Assembly: GCF_964340395.1 (NCBI RefSeq)
Contig: NC_135558.1
Span: 5,795,001 to 5,859,000, forward strand
Direction: 5' to 3'
Origin: Glandiceps talaboti
Taxonomy: Eukaryota > Hemichordata > Enteropneusta > Spengelidae
DNA length: 64,000 nucleotides
In this document: one piece after another, positions 33,706 through 47,545 of the stretch
Layout: each line of letters begins with the position of its first letter
How positions within the stretch are numbered: the first letter of the stretch is position 1
Translations under genes and position numbers: made by a program
Notes under the pieces: generated by a model
What the model was told of the DNA's origin: nothing
Databases searched by the model: none
What the model saw: only the letters and a program-made list of their open reading frames with translations

Positions 33706-36700
33706 TCACAGTGACCCACTCCTCTCCTCACACCACAGTTGACCATTGATTCACTGCATGGTTATCAGCAGCAGTTGACTTTGTTCTGATATTGTGGCAA
33801 AACGGTGGCAGTGGTGGGATATGGCATTAGTGGGATGTGTCACCGGCCACAGCGGTGGGATATCAAAGTCACAAAAATAATGCAAAGTTTAGGTAATAAT
33901 ACAATGGTTCAAAGTAGAATGCGGACTTTCCCTAATTCCATTTTCTGTAGACCTCCTCGAGTACCGCTTTGTAAAATATGATCCACCCATTCTCGACCCA
34001 CCCCTATAATAACTGGAGGTTTACTACTTATCTGTCCCTTACGAACAATTACAATTACAATTATCAATGAGATTGGATATCTACAAAGGAGTAATGACCT
34101 CTGGTACATTTTTAATTGCATATAACAACATTGCAACTTGACAGCCAATTATAATATTTCCAATAAAATGTTCTGAACCATGATACCAATATTTACCTCA
34201 CAACCTATAACATGTGTACACCAGGGGAATTTGTTCATGGAATACCTGAGACGAATCTGATTTCCGAGGTGTAATAAGTATAGTAGAAGATTGCCCTTGA
34301 TTAATTTGAAGACAACATTAGATTGCAGTGTGTGTGTCGAGTGGGACTAACTCACCGTACAGACAATAGTTATACATTATTCTTTAAAGTCTCGCAGGAG
34401 TAAGGGTTGGTTGTATGTATGTATAGTACATCAATCAAAACCTGCTACGCACTTGCATGGCTTTCAATTCTATATAGAACTTATCTCAATTCAATAGCTC
34501 ATAGCTTTATCGGCATTCCTGTACACATAAAGGATATGCCTCCAAGGTATGACTTGTCGCTATCATCGAATAAGTAATGTTGAGTTACGTTCATTTTTAA
34601 ATTTCCATTTGCATAAGTGATGTTACATAGAGAGGAAAAGGTGAAGGGAATGTCAGTGAAGAAAATGTCAGAATTCAATGGTAACGTGATGTTAGTAGCC
34701 TAAGTAGACCATGATGAAGAATTATAAATGTATTACGCTAGTTCTCCGCGAGTGGAGCTACAGGCGCAGAACAGAATACCACAATACAACTGACTAAAAA
34801 GAAACACTATGATAAAGTGAATACAGCTTTCTCGGAAATTTTAGGTTGTGGTTGACAAGTGGACGTTCTAAAAAATGACACAATTAACATCAGTTCGTTA
34901 ATTTATAAACTTTTCTCTTAATTATCAACAAAAACACTGTTTCTTCAGCTATGGATGTAACTCTTTAGGGGATTATCATATGACAAATAAGTTTCGTAAT
35001 CATTGAGTTCGCATGTAATATTTAGTAATTGTCGACATGAAAGTTGAGATTTCTAGACACTGAAACACCTAAACACATGCCATTCGACTCTCAAACACAT
35101 GAACACGTGCCTTCCTACGATTACACATATTGCTGTTAATATCACAATTTTGAATATTTTTATGAGCAACATTACGCTTGAACATGATAAAACAACAGAG
35201 CTATAAAAAGTTTAATTTACGGGAATATTCCCCCAAAGCCTGTGAATTTAATGTCTATAAAATGTTATAACATGAATGGAAAGCAGATCATTACCCTTTA
35301 CAAGCAGAGTACCCATCTCATAAAATGCTGCAAACATGGTGATATGAAATGAAATTATCACATTGTTAGTTTTCTATAAATCTGTCTCCATATAGAAATC
35401 GCTTTTACGAGACAAAGCTACTTATCGAATACATTAGTCAACAGGAATGAGAAATATTATGCTTGATTGATGAGATAAACCATCAATTTGAGAGAGATTC
35501 AATGAAGCAAATTATCGCCCATCTTAGTATGTTTTATCTCCATCTGTGACGCTGCGATTTAGCTCTTGAACTTCCCTTTCAAAAGCATTAATGACACTAT
35601 GTGTACTGTGACAACATAAGTGCATCACTGTATGGTTGATTGACAAAGTAAACTACTTTTCACTATGCTTTGGTATTATCTTGTACGTTTCGTTCCAGAT
35701 CTATAAATGTCTTTTTTGTTCTACTTTCACTAGAAAAAGAGACTTTGCTCTCAATATTTGATTTCAAAGGTCAAGAGCAAAGAGTACGTACGTTGTGATT
35801 TAATAATCAAGTGTAAGTAAGAGTAATTTGGTTAGGTGCAAAATGGCTTTCTGAAGCAGAATTTACATATAGATGACATTGTTGACTAAACTCCTCTTAT
35901 CTGATCCAAATATGGCTTCACGGTTATGCAATTTACATTAACTCATTCCGCTAATATTGCACTGGCTTTAATAGAGTAAACTTGTGATAGATGTAATATA
36001 TAGGCTCGAACAGTTCTATACTTGTTGCAAATTCGACTTGATATTTATTGCATTTTGGGTAAGCAGTATTGTGAATACCTGATTTTCATCATTGATGAGT
36101 AGATTTACATACCGGAATTACCGACCGGATGGTTTCAAATTGGTGATATATGGAGATTAGTAAATTACATACGTGATAAGAGACACATCATTCCAAACAC
36201 TAACTAGTGCACATATGGTGATAGCTATAGTGAATTCCACTATCATATGTCCCTTTTACAAGGTAGCACTCGGTGTTGATATACCAAACAACGCCACGAA
36301 ACGTCTGTCTCCGAAATGCACTATCATGAATTATAGAACTATATAAATGTGAGCCTGCACTAGGAGTGACTTCGGTTTAGATATTCAAATCTGTTTTAGC
36401 GAAAAATTCTCTATTTCATAAACAACTACCGCATTCATTTTAGTTCAGAACTATTGGTCTTTAGTAATGTTATCATAAACAAGTAAGTTTAGTAGTATGG
36501 TGCGACGTGACATTCATTTAATTCCAATGGTGAAACTGAAAGTGTGTGTTAGTCATTTTTTATTTGATATCAAGTGAAGTGTGAAGTAATCAAAGGTCAA
36601 GGCTTTAACGTGTCAAAGTTCAATTATAATTATGATTAGTGTGTTTAACACGTAATCCTTAAACATTTAGTTATATATTCGTCACTTTTACTCCAATTAA

Positions 36701-39040
36701 CAAGGCGAGGGGTTACAACTCCTGTTCATTTCATGTCAAATAACAATGCCAAGTTAAGACTAGATGAGGTGATGCCATTACTACATTCTGGTGAGTACCA
36801 TTTCAGGTGTTTTTATAACTCAGGCAGGAAATGGACAACAACTGTTGATGTATATCGCCATGTTGGCATGTTCCATAATTCAAAGCGAGTGATAACACAT
36901 GAAATAGACGTATTAGATGGTTAGGATAAAATACATTATTGAGTAGATATCGTAGAATTGATTTGTAATTTCAGCATCAACCAAGTTTAAACAAGAAAGA
37001 CTAATTAGGTTTTTCTAATCACTGTAAACTGGTGAAGTCGTGATTTTGATTGATTGATTGATTGATTTATTTGTGGGTTTGTTTTATCGATTTGCGAATA
37101 AAATGACTGAAATCTCGCATGACTGCGAAATCTGGCAGGATTGCGTGACATCGGTTTAATCAGAATTCCCGATTAAACCGGTGTTACACAATCACTCGAG
37201 TAGGTATTTACAGACTCTGCGAATGTATTGCATAAAGTCTGCGAATGTATGCATAAAGTTGGCGAATAGTATGACAAGGGTACCAATTTAGGTTTACAGA
37301 CAAGTAATTAAAATCCAAGTTATGTTGTCATTAAAACGTATTCTCGCAAGCCAGATTTAACTTAGAATTTTGCACCAGTCTGAGCATCGAATGAAAATTC
37401 GTCACACAAAATCACTTTTTGTGACTAAAGGAAGTACTAGGGAATTCTAAGAAGAACTCATAACCTTGAATTTATAGCATTTGCATTTATATTAAATCTG
37501 TTATGAAGGCATAGTTAAGACAGATAAATCATCACACATAGTTATAGATACTTGGGTCAATATACCCGACTGTTTGAAACCTCAGAAGTCACACATGATT
37601 TGATGTTCTTGGCGCCGTCTTTAGTAATTAACCTCCCTTTTGGGGATTCTGTTAATAATATGAAATACCGTAGAAGTTCAAAAACCTGGACAGACAAACG
37701 TTAATGCACAATCCATCTTGAAGGTCGTTTAGAAATCACGATGAAGAGACTTTTCAATGAATGACTAAGTTATTAACTCGCAAACGGTCAGCAATCAAAC
37801 AGGTAACCTTTCCAGGTGTTGATCGTGCCTGAACGCCTTCAGAGAGGAGACAGAGGAAGATTAAAGAGATACAGAGGGAAGAAGTAGGAAGAATTGTGTA
37901 AAATTTTAAAATAACTGTATACCCTAACGAGTATAACCATGAATATTATAGCTTCCCAAAATCTTCCTCTACTCAGTTTTCTTTAGGAAAATGTCAACTA
38001 GACTTTCCGTAGAACGTCGCAAATATCTTTAATTTGAACTTAGTAGATTAACAAAGCTACAGTTATAACCTGTAACTTTGTTAATCTACTAAGTTACAGT
38101 ACAATGTATACAGCCATGATGCAATTACTAATACTAGTACCTTGGTTGATGGAAAAGACAAGTAAAGCGGTTAGGGACTTAAGAACGCAACTTCACCTAC
38201 TTATTAAAGAATGCAGTACACGACAATAAACGCCTCAAGGCACACTTTGTCATTTCGACTGATCATGATCTGACTATCACTGAAATTAATCAACTGACTG
38301 TATTATCGCCACTTACATCAACAAACGAAGAGTATATTCGACTACTATTTTGCAATCTATTATCTGATTTTTGGGGCAAAATGGTTATTTTTATAGAGGC
38401 GAGATCAAAACTAAATTCTTGTAGTGACGCCTCAGACCCCTTCCCTGATATTTGTGTCAGACATGACAATCATTTTCAAATCAGTATGTATTAGTATATG
38501 TAGTAATATCAATATAAGGCCAGTATATATAGTGAGAAAATGCTGTTTTGACATTTTCATTTATTTTAGTGTGACAGTCACACATTTGCTATTATATTGA
38601 AAATTCTTCCATTTCTCGATTTGACGATCTTTTAAAAATAAACATTTGCAATTAGAGGTACAAAACAGATTCCATTAAAAGTAAAATCGTCGGATTTAAC
38701 TAAAAAACTACGTTTGTTTATCATACATTGAACTATTGATCCCGCCTCTATCACAAAAGCCATGGTTCACTTTTCGAAGTGATTACATTGCAAATTTCTG
38801 TTTGTACTAAATACATTTATCATTGATACCTGTTACCAATAGCTCCAATGACGTTTTCACCAAGCGGTACGCATAGTCAAAGGGGGGAAATTGATGATTG
38901 GTTCAATTCGAATGATATTGCGTAGACTGTACCCAAGAGACAATAGTTGTCGTAGTTGTAACACGAATAACCAGGGCCGATTTGTACACAACATCGATGA
39001 ATAAAATTGATAGTGTGTTTTAACGGTAAACATTGATCCA
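33706..39040. other. Gene-free stretch with small hairpins
   Basis: Holds the hairpin at 38037-38095, a small palindrome CGGTTTAATC/GATTAAACCG at about 37152-37180, and a TTGA tract near 37048. The 63-residue frame at 36733-36924 shows no recognisable domain. Nothing else supported. Confidence 0.45.
38037..38095. repeat. Short near-perfect hairpin
   Basis: Arms AACTTAGTAGATTAACAAAG (38037-38056) and its exact complement (38076-38095), continued after one mismatch by TACAG/CTGTA around a 7-nt loop. The shape is that of a miniature fold-back; a pre-miRNA is conceivable but the stem is short. Confidence 0.85.
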
Positions 39041-39106
39041 AAGATAGAGGGGGTCTTACATCAATACATCTTAATATTCAAACTGTTTAATGTAACCCTC
39101 TATCTT
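39041..39106. repeat. Hairpin upstream of GPCR 2
   Basis: AAGATAGAGGG plus TTACAT is repeated inverted (ATGTAACCCTCTATCTT) about 40 bp later, ending about 215 bp before the GPCR 2 start codon, in its likely promoter or 5' UTR region. Confidence 0.75.
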
Positions 39107-39321
39107 CGTAAAGATTTCCATTATAATCATGAAATTTCCACTTGAATAACACTTTCATGGAGAGTTATTGAATCGTATGTTAAAGTGGACCAGGTAACAG
39201 CTGTTCTATTCCTATTAATGTTCTCACCCAATCACCTTTTATTCAGTTAGGATAATTGACTTCAGTAATAATATCATCTCGTTTCTCACATAGGTGAAGA
39301 AGCATTATAGTCGTCAGCATC

Positions 39322-40326
39322 ATGAACAATACAACTGAAGAAAACCTGGTGTCCTTCAAAGATGCAGAGTATGTCTACAACACCGAGTTGGTCATGGGAG
39401 TTATCGGATCACTTGGCAACACTATAGTTCTCGTTGTTATCTTGTCCACTCCTAAACTTCGAACTCTTACCAACTATCTCCTACTTAATCTTGCAGTTGC
39501 AGACTTTTCAACGGCGCTTTTGCTCATCATCAACAAATACCCGACAAAAGCGTTCATCCTGCCCATACCCAGTGGTGTAAGTGGTGAATTTTACTGTCGT
39601 GTGTACTTCAGTGCTGTGTTGTTCTGGATAAGTATAAAGGCTTCGACCTTCAATCTTATTTTAATAACTTTCGAGAGATATTTTGCAATCGTTCACCCGC
39701 TTGCGTACAACAGTTATTACACCAGGAAGAATGTCGTTTCCATGGTGATAGTTTCTTGGACATTAGCGTTCGTGCTGGAAATAGTTTTCGTGGTTTTTCA
39801 TCGTCACCATGATGGTAGCTGTCAGTTGTTTGTCTACCCTAACCCGTCAATTGGTGTGGGACTTGGTGTTTTCAACTTCTTCGTCAGTTTCTTCATACCA
39901 ATAATGGCTATGATATGGGCATATGCTAGGATTATCGGCAGTTTACGTCAGAGTGCCCGGGACATTAAACAACGTGATAACAGAGATGAACTGGGCAGGG
40001 CATCAACACTCCTCCGTGCGCGAAAGAAAGTCATCCGTATGCTGTTCATGGTCCTAGTCGCCTACGCTGTCTGTTGGACCCCTGACAGTATTCTGTTTCT
40101 CTTGTACAACATTGGGGCACCTGTGAGCTACACCGCTGACTATTTCAACTGCTTTGTTTTACTGGCCTTTGCCAATTCAGCATTGAACCCTTTTATCTAT
40201 TTCTTCAAATACAAACAATTTCGTCGAGGTTTCATACAAAGATTTTGTTGCTGTGTTGGAAGTCTTCAAAACAGAGTTGGTGAAGAGACCATAATTAGGA
40301 CTATATCAGAAGTTAATTCAAAATAG
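39322..40326 (+). CDS. Rhodopsin-family (class A) GPCR 2
   Basis: A 334-residue seven-helix receptor with an intronless coding region, clearly a paralogue of the receptor at 13323-14306 (shared MNNTT start, GEFYCR, STFNL, FERYFAIVHPLAYN, CWTPDS, FANS.LNPFIY, FKYKQFR). Key positions: N33, D61, C92, ERY 118-120, W146, C167, P193, CWTP 251-254, NPFIY 289-293. A CCC cluster at 309-311, after helix 8, is a likely palmitoylation site and differs from GPCR 1. The third inner loop is longer and richer in charge. A likely 5' UTR acceptor (CTCACATAG) ends 28 bp before the ATG, matching GPCR 1. Ligand unknown; peptide-receptor-like in layout. Confidence 0.95.
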   Translation: MNNTTEENLVSFKDAEYVYNTELVMGVIGSLGNTIVLVVILSTPKLRTLTNYLLLNLAVADFSTALLLIINKYPTKAFILPIPSGVSGEFYCRVYFSAVLFWISIKASTFNLILITFERYFAIVHPLAYNSYYTRKNVVSMVIVSWTLAFVLEIVFVVFHRHHDGSCQLFVYPNPSIGVGLGVFNFFVSFFIPIMAMIWAYARIIGSLRQSARDIKQRDNRDELGRASTLLRARKKVIRMLFMVLVAYAVCWTPDSILFLLYNIGAPVSYTADYFNCFVLLAFANSALNPFIYFFKYKQFRRGFIQRFCCCVGSLQNRVGEETIIRTISEVNSK

Positions 40327-41401
40327 GTTTATACATTCATGAAGATGTTTTACTTGTTGGGGTTAGATCCTCGACTAGGGTTAGCTTTCATCTGAATATT
40401 TCACTTACCAGCGTTGTGATTTCCCATTTCTCTGAAAACTCTACTATAACTAGATAACAACTTTTCTTTCATTGATGCATATATTACAAAACATCACATT
40501 CTGTCCATGTAGTTACTATGGATACGAGGTAGGTTTACATTCAATTATCCAGTGCGATATTTTACGTATCCTATAATATTTGTTATGACTTTAGGGGACG
40601 AGGTCAATAGTTCAATGTTGGATTTAAAAAAAAAAAAGTTAATTGCTTACATATAAGTTAGGCCTCAGACCTTCATCCACTCACCCTACCCTATGTTGAT
40701 AATTGTTTCAGGCAGCATTCCTTTCAAATCAGTCTGTATTTACAAGACGTGTATGTAAACTCTTTTATTGACACTTCAATGGCTGTTGTAAAATGTTGAC
40801 AACAACAAAAGTATGAACAGTGTATGTAGTTTATATACAGCTAAGATGTAGGCTTTGACCATCATGGACGACCACGAAAATGTGTATTGGTGTAAACCAT
40901 CAAATAAGTATACTGATATGCAGGGCAACAAGAAGAATTTTTAGAAGGGGTTGTGGTGAAGGTATCTTCCAGGAGCTATCATTTTGACCTTGTTCCCAAA
41001 ATTTATTATTGAGAGCCATACCTGCACTCTGATGAAGATTCTTAAATTTTACAATTTGATGACATTTATTGATACCGTATTTATAGGTATAAAACTTGAT
41101 CACTGAAAAAAAATTGATTCTATTACAAAGTAATTTTTTTCTGATTTTAAATGAAATGTCTCAAACCCTTAAACTCTTTCCCCAGTGAAGGTTTTTATCC
41201 AATACAATATATTGACAATATGAACTATTTAACACATCCCATACAATGCACTGTAAAGCATACATTTAATATTGCATAATCTGATTTTGGATATATGGTA
41301 GTAATGTTTGTTTCTCAGTGACATAATGTAACATGTATCTTTTTATATGCATGTGTGCGCTCAGTGTCTCTACCAGCTAACCATAAGCAAATATTTATAT
41401 A

Positions 41402-41514
<113 letters not shown>

Positions 41515-42729
41515 GATTCTGACGGACACATACATAAATATGTAATACATTGGTAAAAATGTAACTCATAAAACTATCAAAGTTACATTTAATATTTATT
41601 CTAAAGAATAATTGGCTTGCATACATATGGTATCTATTGCTGATAAAGCAGGCAAAAAAATTACATCCATCATAAAAAAATGCTGCTCCTTATTATAAGC
41701 TTATTGTCTCTGTAAACTTTTACAAAATATCGTATTGAATAAGAAGGTTTATGTCACTATTGTTAATAACTGTTATCTCTTAATTATATACCTTACCATG
41801 TATACACTTTTTATTTGAATAAACATTTTTTTTAATTGAATGATATCAAAATGGCAATGACTGGTGATGAGAGTAGTATTGTCTTATCTATACATGCTAT
41901 ATTGCAAGATATAAAAAACATTCAGTGATGTAAATTATCTTAAAGAGTTTATTATTTTAAAAAATTTTGGTGGGTGGATTTGCTTCGGACTAAACTTGAT
42001 CCTCTCAAACTTTGAATGATCAACTTCATGTGAATATTGTGCAAGTCAAGGAACTCATCAATGTATCCCTATCTCTCCAAGCAAACTCGATACTCTAAAC
42101 TACTTCAAGTATAGGTACAAAAGGTTTATCATGTTCACTTACATTTACATCATTTACATTTACTCCCCCCCCCCCCCAGCTCCCCTTCCCTATCTTACAA
42201 CAATGTAAGAACTTCATAATTCTTGCATTGTCCTTTTTGAACAATTGCGTAGAAATATTGTATAAAAGTGAGATAATAAAATATATGTGAACACCATCTG
42301 ATCGCATAAAAAATGTAATCAAAGTGAAGTATAAAAGTCTTCGTAAAAGTTAACACTTATAGTGAAAACTATGATTATGAAATAATATTTTATGAATAAC
42401 TGTTTTTGATTTGGTAATGTGTATTATCAGTTCAGAATAAAATTAGACCACCATCTAAAATACTTGACTACTTGCCAATATTACATAAAAATGTGAAAAT
42501 GCAAACTTCCCAAACAGCCTCTTATGTTATCAAACGTGAAAGTGGAACAGTCTGTGTCAAACTAAACCCTATTTCCTGGTAAAGTCAGTGTACAAATACA
42601 AAATACACATTGACAACAGAACAGAATAGTTGTGGATGAATATGCACAAATGTTGCTAACAGAATCTTGTTTTTTACTCTATTTGGCAACAAAAACATTT
42701 ATGAATAAAATAATGAAACCTGAAATAAA

Positions 42730-42890
42730 ATGACGTCTGGCTCAACAAAATCTTACCAACAGTGCCACATTTTATCGTCTGGCTCAACAAAAATCTTACC
42801 AACAGAGCTACATTTTATCGTCTGGCTCAACAAAAATCTTACAAACTGCAACATTTTATTTCTGACTCACAAAAATCTTCCCAAAAGAGA
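42730..42890. repeat. 44-bp minisatellite
   Basis: Nearly four tandem copies of a unit starting CGTCTGGCTCAACAAAAATC and ending CTACATTTTAT, the last one degraded. Confidence 0.85.
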
Positions 42891-44002
42891 TATTTGTCAA
42901 GCAAGGCGATAAAAACATTTCAGGTTTTTACAAATTTTAATTGTATATCATAATGCTATGTCGATATTTTTAAATTCCTGGCAAGTGTTGTAACAACTAC
43001 TAGACATAATTCACTGTGTTTATCAACGGTTTGGCATATGATGAGAATACTTCAAATTGCAACCTAAATAACTAAACAAATTATCCTATTACACATTGTT
43101 ACTGTTAACTGATGAGATTGACAAATTAACTTTGTGTCTATCTACAAGAACTAGGTACAAGCCGTAGGTTGGCTATATTGGACTTTACAAAAGTTTGTAT
43201 TGCACTATTTGCATAGGCATTTGCCATCATTACTTTTTCAACATTTTGCATCAATAACCCTGAAAAGTTGACCACTGTATACAATAGTTGAATAACGCTG
43301 TTTCAAAATAACATCCAAAGTATTTTTTAACTGCAAAGAATAAAATCTGTTACTTGGGAAAAAGATGACAAATACTTTTATTGATTTTTTGAGCTCGGAA
43401 GAGAAAAGATATGAACCAGTCATCATATTTTATTTGATGAATATCAGTCTTTCAAAGTTGATCCAAAAATTGGCATAATATTTCCAATCTCACCTCTAGA
43501 GGGAGCATGTTCTATCGTGGTCAAAAACATCTGATGGTTTTTTTCAATAACATCACTTAAGAAAAACTCAAAATGACATCAAAACTATTTACCTGCAAGA
43601 TGAAAATCTGTTACTTAAAAAAGATGGTAAACATTGGTATGGATTTATACGTAGTTCTATGTAAATTTGTTTTAAATGGTATTCTGACACCCTTTAGGCA
43701 ACATTCACAAATACTGCTGGAGGGGGGCGGGGAGAATTGAGATGGTACTTGAAAAATTGTTGGGATATGTGAGAGGGTATCTGAAAATATGCTGTGATTA
43801 AAAGGGGTTACTTGAATTTTTTTATGTGTGTGCAGTGGTATTTGAAAAAAAGAAGGGGTTAACAACATTAAATTTCCCAACCCTCTCCAGAGGATGTTTG
43901 TGTAGCTAATTGATTGAGTTTGAACGGCTACAGTAACAAACTGGATAGAATGAGTGCAGCGGAATCCAGTGACATAGGCAAACTACATTAAAGGGGACCA
44001 TA

Positions 44003-45813
44003 TCATGATTCAAGTGAGTCATAGGTTTGGTAACTCCGGCCAAGACTACTATTCTGTAAGCTATCAGGATCATCAGTCTCTGCAAGACGTTGCGTTTCTG
44101 GGATAACAATAGGTTGATTGAAAGTTTCCCTTGGAGTACCGAATAAGAAATATCCAAGTCCTAATCCACAGACCACTGCCACTAGAATATATCCATTGAA
44201 TGTCATCACTGACAACATTAGTAAATATCCAATGATAATTTCAAGAAGATAAAACAGCGAATTTCCAACATGTAGCTTGAGTCTGCAATAACAAACAAGG
44301 AAGTAAAGTCAAGGTAAACTCAATTCTTAACATCATTCATACACAGTATATCATATACAGTTATCAGAAAGACAAAAGATTGTACAATTTGGCCACTAGG
44401 GGCGCTATTCCAGTTACTGAAGTTCCGGTCATTTCATATGTAATGTAAGGGTTACAAGAAAGGCATCCTAGATTTGACAATATGACAGCTAAAATTTGGT
44501 CATGTTCACTTATCGCATGGCAGTGCAGAAAACCGTCAACAAAATGAGTGTAAAAGAACACCATGTGTTCCTAAAAGAGTGTAACAGTAGTAGCTAGGCA
44601 TGTCATGATTACTGGTAGTCACTAATAAAATAGTATAACAAGAACACCTTTGAAAATGATTGGTAAATTGTGTCTGTTCTTTTACACTACATTCTGGCCC
44701 TCACTTTTGAACAGCACTCCTAGTGGCCAAACCAAGAAATCTTTCATCACTCTAATAACCAGAATATATGGTGTATTCCCACATACACATAAACAACTTG
44801 TAAACTGTTTATACAAGTCAAATAAGAGTCACATACCTTCTTCTTTTGATATGTCCTACTGTTGGCGGTATTCTCAATGACTCCAAAAGTGGATTGTGCT
44901 CATTGACTACAGCATTAGTACCTTTGGCCTGTGTCAATGGATTAGCTATAGTTTTCTTGTACAAGTAGGTCCTTATAGACTTCAGTAATTCATTCAATAT
45001 TGCCAGCACAATGAGTACTATTAATGCTGCTACCAATGCTGCAATGGAATATGGCAATGTTAGTTAGGAACTCTCTATTTCCAAAAGAACAATACATTGT
45101 CTGGAGAGTTGGGAACAAAGGTATAAAGACTGAATTTTATCTCAGCTGCTTCTCTTTATACAATCCTAAAATGCACAACCTTGCTGAAATAGAGTTTTAA
45201 AAATATCGGTAATCTAGCTCAGAAGTGGCCAGCTGAACACTGAGACAAGGCATTATGGGAAAGAAACTGTATTAGGAGCATCCTTCTCCTTTGTTGTCAC
45301 AGCTGATCTCAGCATTGTGTAGCCACGGTTTCAACTGATGGTATGCTGGCTGATAACATAACACAGAAAGTCATATCTTACAGACTAATGGTAAATATAG
45401 TACAATATTGGAATAAGATTTATTGTCATTACATGTAATGGACGTTGTCTTGCATTTGTCAGAGTACAGAATTGTACAATAGATATGTTCACACTTCTAA
45501 TGCTAGGGAGTCAGGGTTACGGTAAGGTCACAATAACAATAGGGTAACATCCCCTAACATAAACAAAATTTGTCTCATTAACCATGGATGAAAACTGTTC
45601 AGCAAAAAAAGGTTTCTCTAGTACGGTAAGCTTTTCTACAGATTTCCATTCTGAATTGGGACTTCATGACAAGACTATGTTGTATGCTTATAGATTTTTT
45701 GTATTCAAATCTTTCCTATTAAAGAATACAATAACACACTTACTGTCTGTTTGGCGAATATTAATATTCTGAAATAAAAGTGGTTCTATGTATTTGGTGA
45801 AGTTGAAGTACAT
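44003..45813 (-). CDS. SLC31A2: SLC31/CTR-family copper transporter (CTR2-like), three coding exons
   Basis: Coding exons 45813-45744, 45038-44837 and 44282-44003 join in phase at GT/AG sites to give 183 residues. CTR proteins form trimers that pass Cu(I) across the plasma or endosomal membrane. Visible: a short N-terminus (MYFNFTKYIEPLLF) without the Met/His-rich clusters of CTR1, TM1 about 24-42, a cytosolic loop, TM2 about 101-120 with the family MxxxM pair (M113, M117), and TM3 with GLGLG at 130-134 for tight packing. The short N-terminus and loop fit CTR2 better than CTR1. The C-tail is longer and acidic, without the CTR1 HCH end. An acceptor (ATTTTCCAG) abuts the ATG, so a non-coding first exon lies upstream, perhaps near the ASPM promoter. 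Paralogue assignment is tentative. Confidence 0.87.
44341..44430 (+). repeat. Dispersed repeat with TTTGGCCACTAGG core, copy 1
   Basis: Shares ACAAAAGATT...TTTGGCCACTAGGGGCGCTATTC with two other copies in this window (44690-44775 inverted, 52030-52115). Lies in the first 100 bp of upstream intron sequence next to exon 3 of the copper transporter. Confidence 0.6.
44690..44775 (-). repeat. Dispersed repeat with TTTGGCCACTAGG core, copy 2
   Basis: Inverted relative to copy 1. On the minus strand it reads AATACACCATATATTCTGG, then GAAAGATTTCTTGG and TTTGGCCACTAGGAGTGCT, closely matching the copy at 52030-52115. Confidence 0.7.
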
Positions 45814-45949
45814 CTGGAAAATAATATACAAACAAGTATGATCATCAAACAATTCTGAGATTAAGTTGAAATATTTACCTTTAATATTTCCCATATTTCT
45901 ACCAGATTGCCCCAATTACTGGAATACTTTGTGTGACCATATGACTTGC

Positions 45950-46220
45950 CCTCCTTCTTTTAATACCTACACAATTCCTATACAACCTGCTCCCTCAATA
46001 CCCTGACAAAATTACTACATCACTTCTAATCCATCGTCAACACCAACAAATTACTATAAACATTACTTGCCCCCCCCCCAACAACAGTATGACTAGCTCT
46101 CACCCCTCAGCACCAATAAAATAACTATAAAATGACTTGACCCTGCCCCCACCCCCCTCCCTTAATACCACCCTCAATACCAACAAAATTACTACATAAC
46201 TTGCCCTACCCTGTATATTA
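45950..46220. repeat. Degenerate C-rich minisatellite
   Basis: Three or four diverged units of about 60-70 bp, recognisable by ACCAACAAAATTACTA followed by ACTTGCCC or a poly-C run; in the 5' part of the copper transporter locus. Confidence 0.5.
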
Positions 46221-47270
46221 CAATAACAGTGTCAAAAATTGTCTGCAACGTTATAACTTTCAGTTTCCAAAAATTACAAACTATGCTGAAGTCCTATTAC
46301 TGAAGAATCTGCACATTAACAATACTATTTTAACATGAGTCTTATTTATTTCACACCACATCTATAGAGGTTCAGAGTTTGGTGGTTTGCCAAACAATAG
46401 TTTACATATTAATAGTTACAATACATGTATTTAATGAAGGGACAGGTAGATTATGCATTAAAACGATTATTATATCTAGGGACTTGTCTGACCTCTACGA
46501 CCCAGACAGTAAAACAGTCCATAAAGGGTAGACCAACTCTAACACTTAATGTGACTTATAAGTGATGGCATAACTAGATGTATGGTTACAAATGTAATCA
46601 TTACACTATGAACTGCTAAGACATTACATTTACCTCACATATGTCGTCCAAATTTAAAGAACTTGCAATTTTATGTAAGATTATTACACTCCGGATTTTC
46701 TATGTTTCCAAACATGTTTACACGTAATACATTCTGCAGACAGCTTCATTTGTTTTTCAATGACATTGACAACATATTTGTTGTCGACTTTGTGCTTCCA
46801 AAAATTACTTCTGTTCTACATTATTTTGATGTAATTTTCTTTGAAAGACATTCAATCAAGGCTATTCCATTCATTTTCAGTCAAAAATAGTTTGATTTGC
46901 TGATTTACGTTATCTACAGAGGCCTGTGATTCACGAACACAAATGACCTCATATCATATACACTTAGACGAGTAGTAAATTTGATGATTTCTCAACCTTG
47001 TAGAGGGGCGTACTTCAATATTTCTGGTACCTACCTTCATCATCTTGCTGTAATCCCTTAAGAATGAACTATTGCATAAAGTAGGGTGTAAAAAGGTGAT
47101 CTTGTTGTATCACCTATTTGTCATCTTTCGTCTAAAAATCCCTATTTCGACTAGTAGTCGCCCTTCTGAATCTGTCACAATTGAGGTCAGCTGACTGATC
47201 ATGTGATAATAGTCATATGACACTAACCTGGTCAAGGGTCACAACGGAATTTAAATCGACAATTCCGACC

Positions 47271-47320
47271 TTCTGATTGGCCAATTTAAAATTTTGCAAG
47301 AAACAAAGAAGTTGATTGGC
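47271..47320. promoter_or_regulatory. Candidate shared promoter with CCAAT boxes
   Basis: The palindrome ATTGGCCAAT at 47276-47285 and a second ATTGG at 47315-47319 lie 230-270 bp before the ASPM start codon, between it and the divergent copper transporter. Paired CCAAT (NF-Y) boxes about 30-40 bp apart are typical of cell-cycle promoters, and a TTTAAA next to the first could act as a CHR-like site. Function is inferred from spacing only. Confidence 0.4.
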
Positions 47321-47545
47321 TGTGCTGTGTAGAGCAGGCAGTTGAGGGAAATCCAAGTGTAGTAAACATGTTAGTGTGACAGAATTTACGAATTTAGGAC
47401 TTTTTGCGTGATTATGCTCGTGTTTTGCTCGTGTTGAACTTGGTTCACATGGGCTAGCATCCGAGAGCGTTCGTATTTTTGACAAATTGTGTAAATCCAT
47501 CAGTTCTCTCCAACTACAACTTGTTAGTGGACTTGAGTCGAAGAT

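Noticed and set aside
36733-36924. A 63-residue plus-strand frame
   Set aside because: No recognisable domain, no splice partners, and no coding support apart from its length.
38037-38095. A confirmed microRNA precursor
   Set aside because: The stem is only about 26 bp with a 7-nt loop, shorter than typical animal pre-miRNAs, and there is no expression evidence; kept only as a hairpin.
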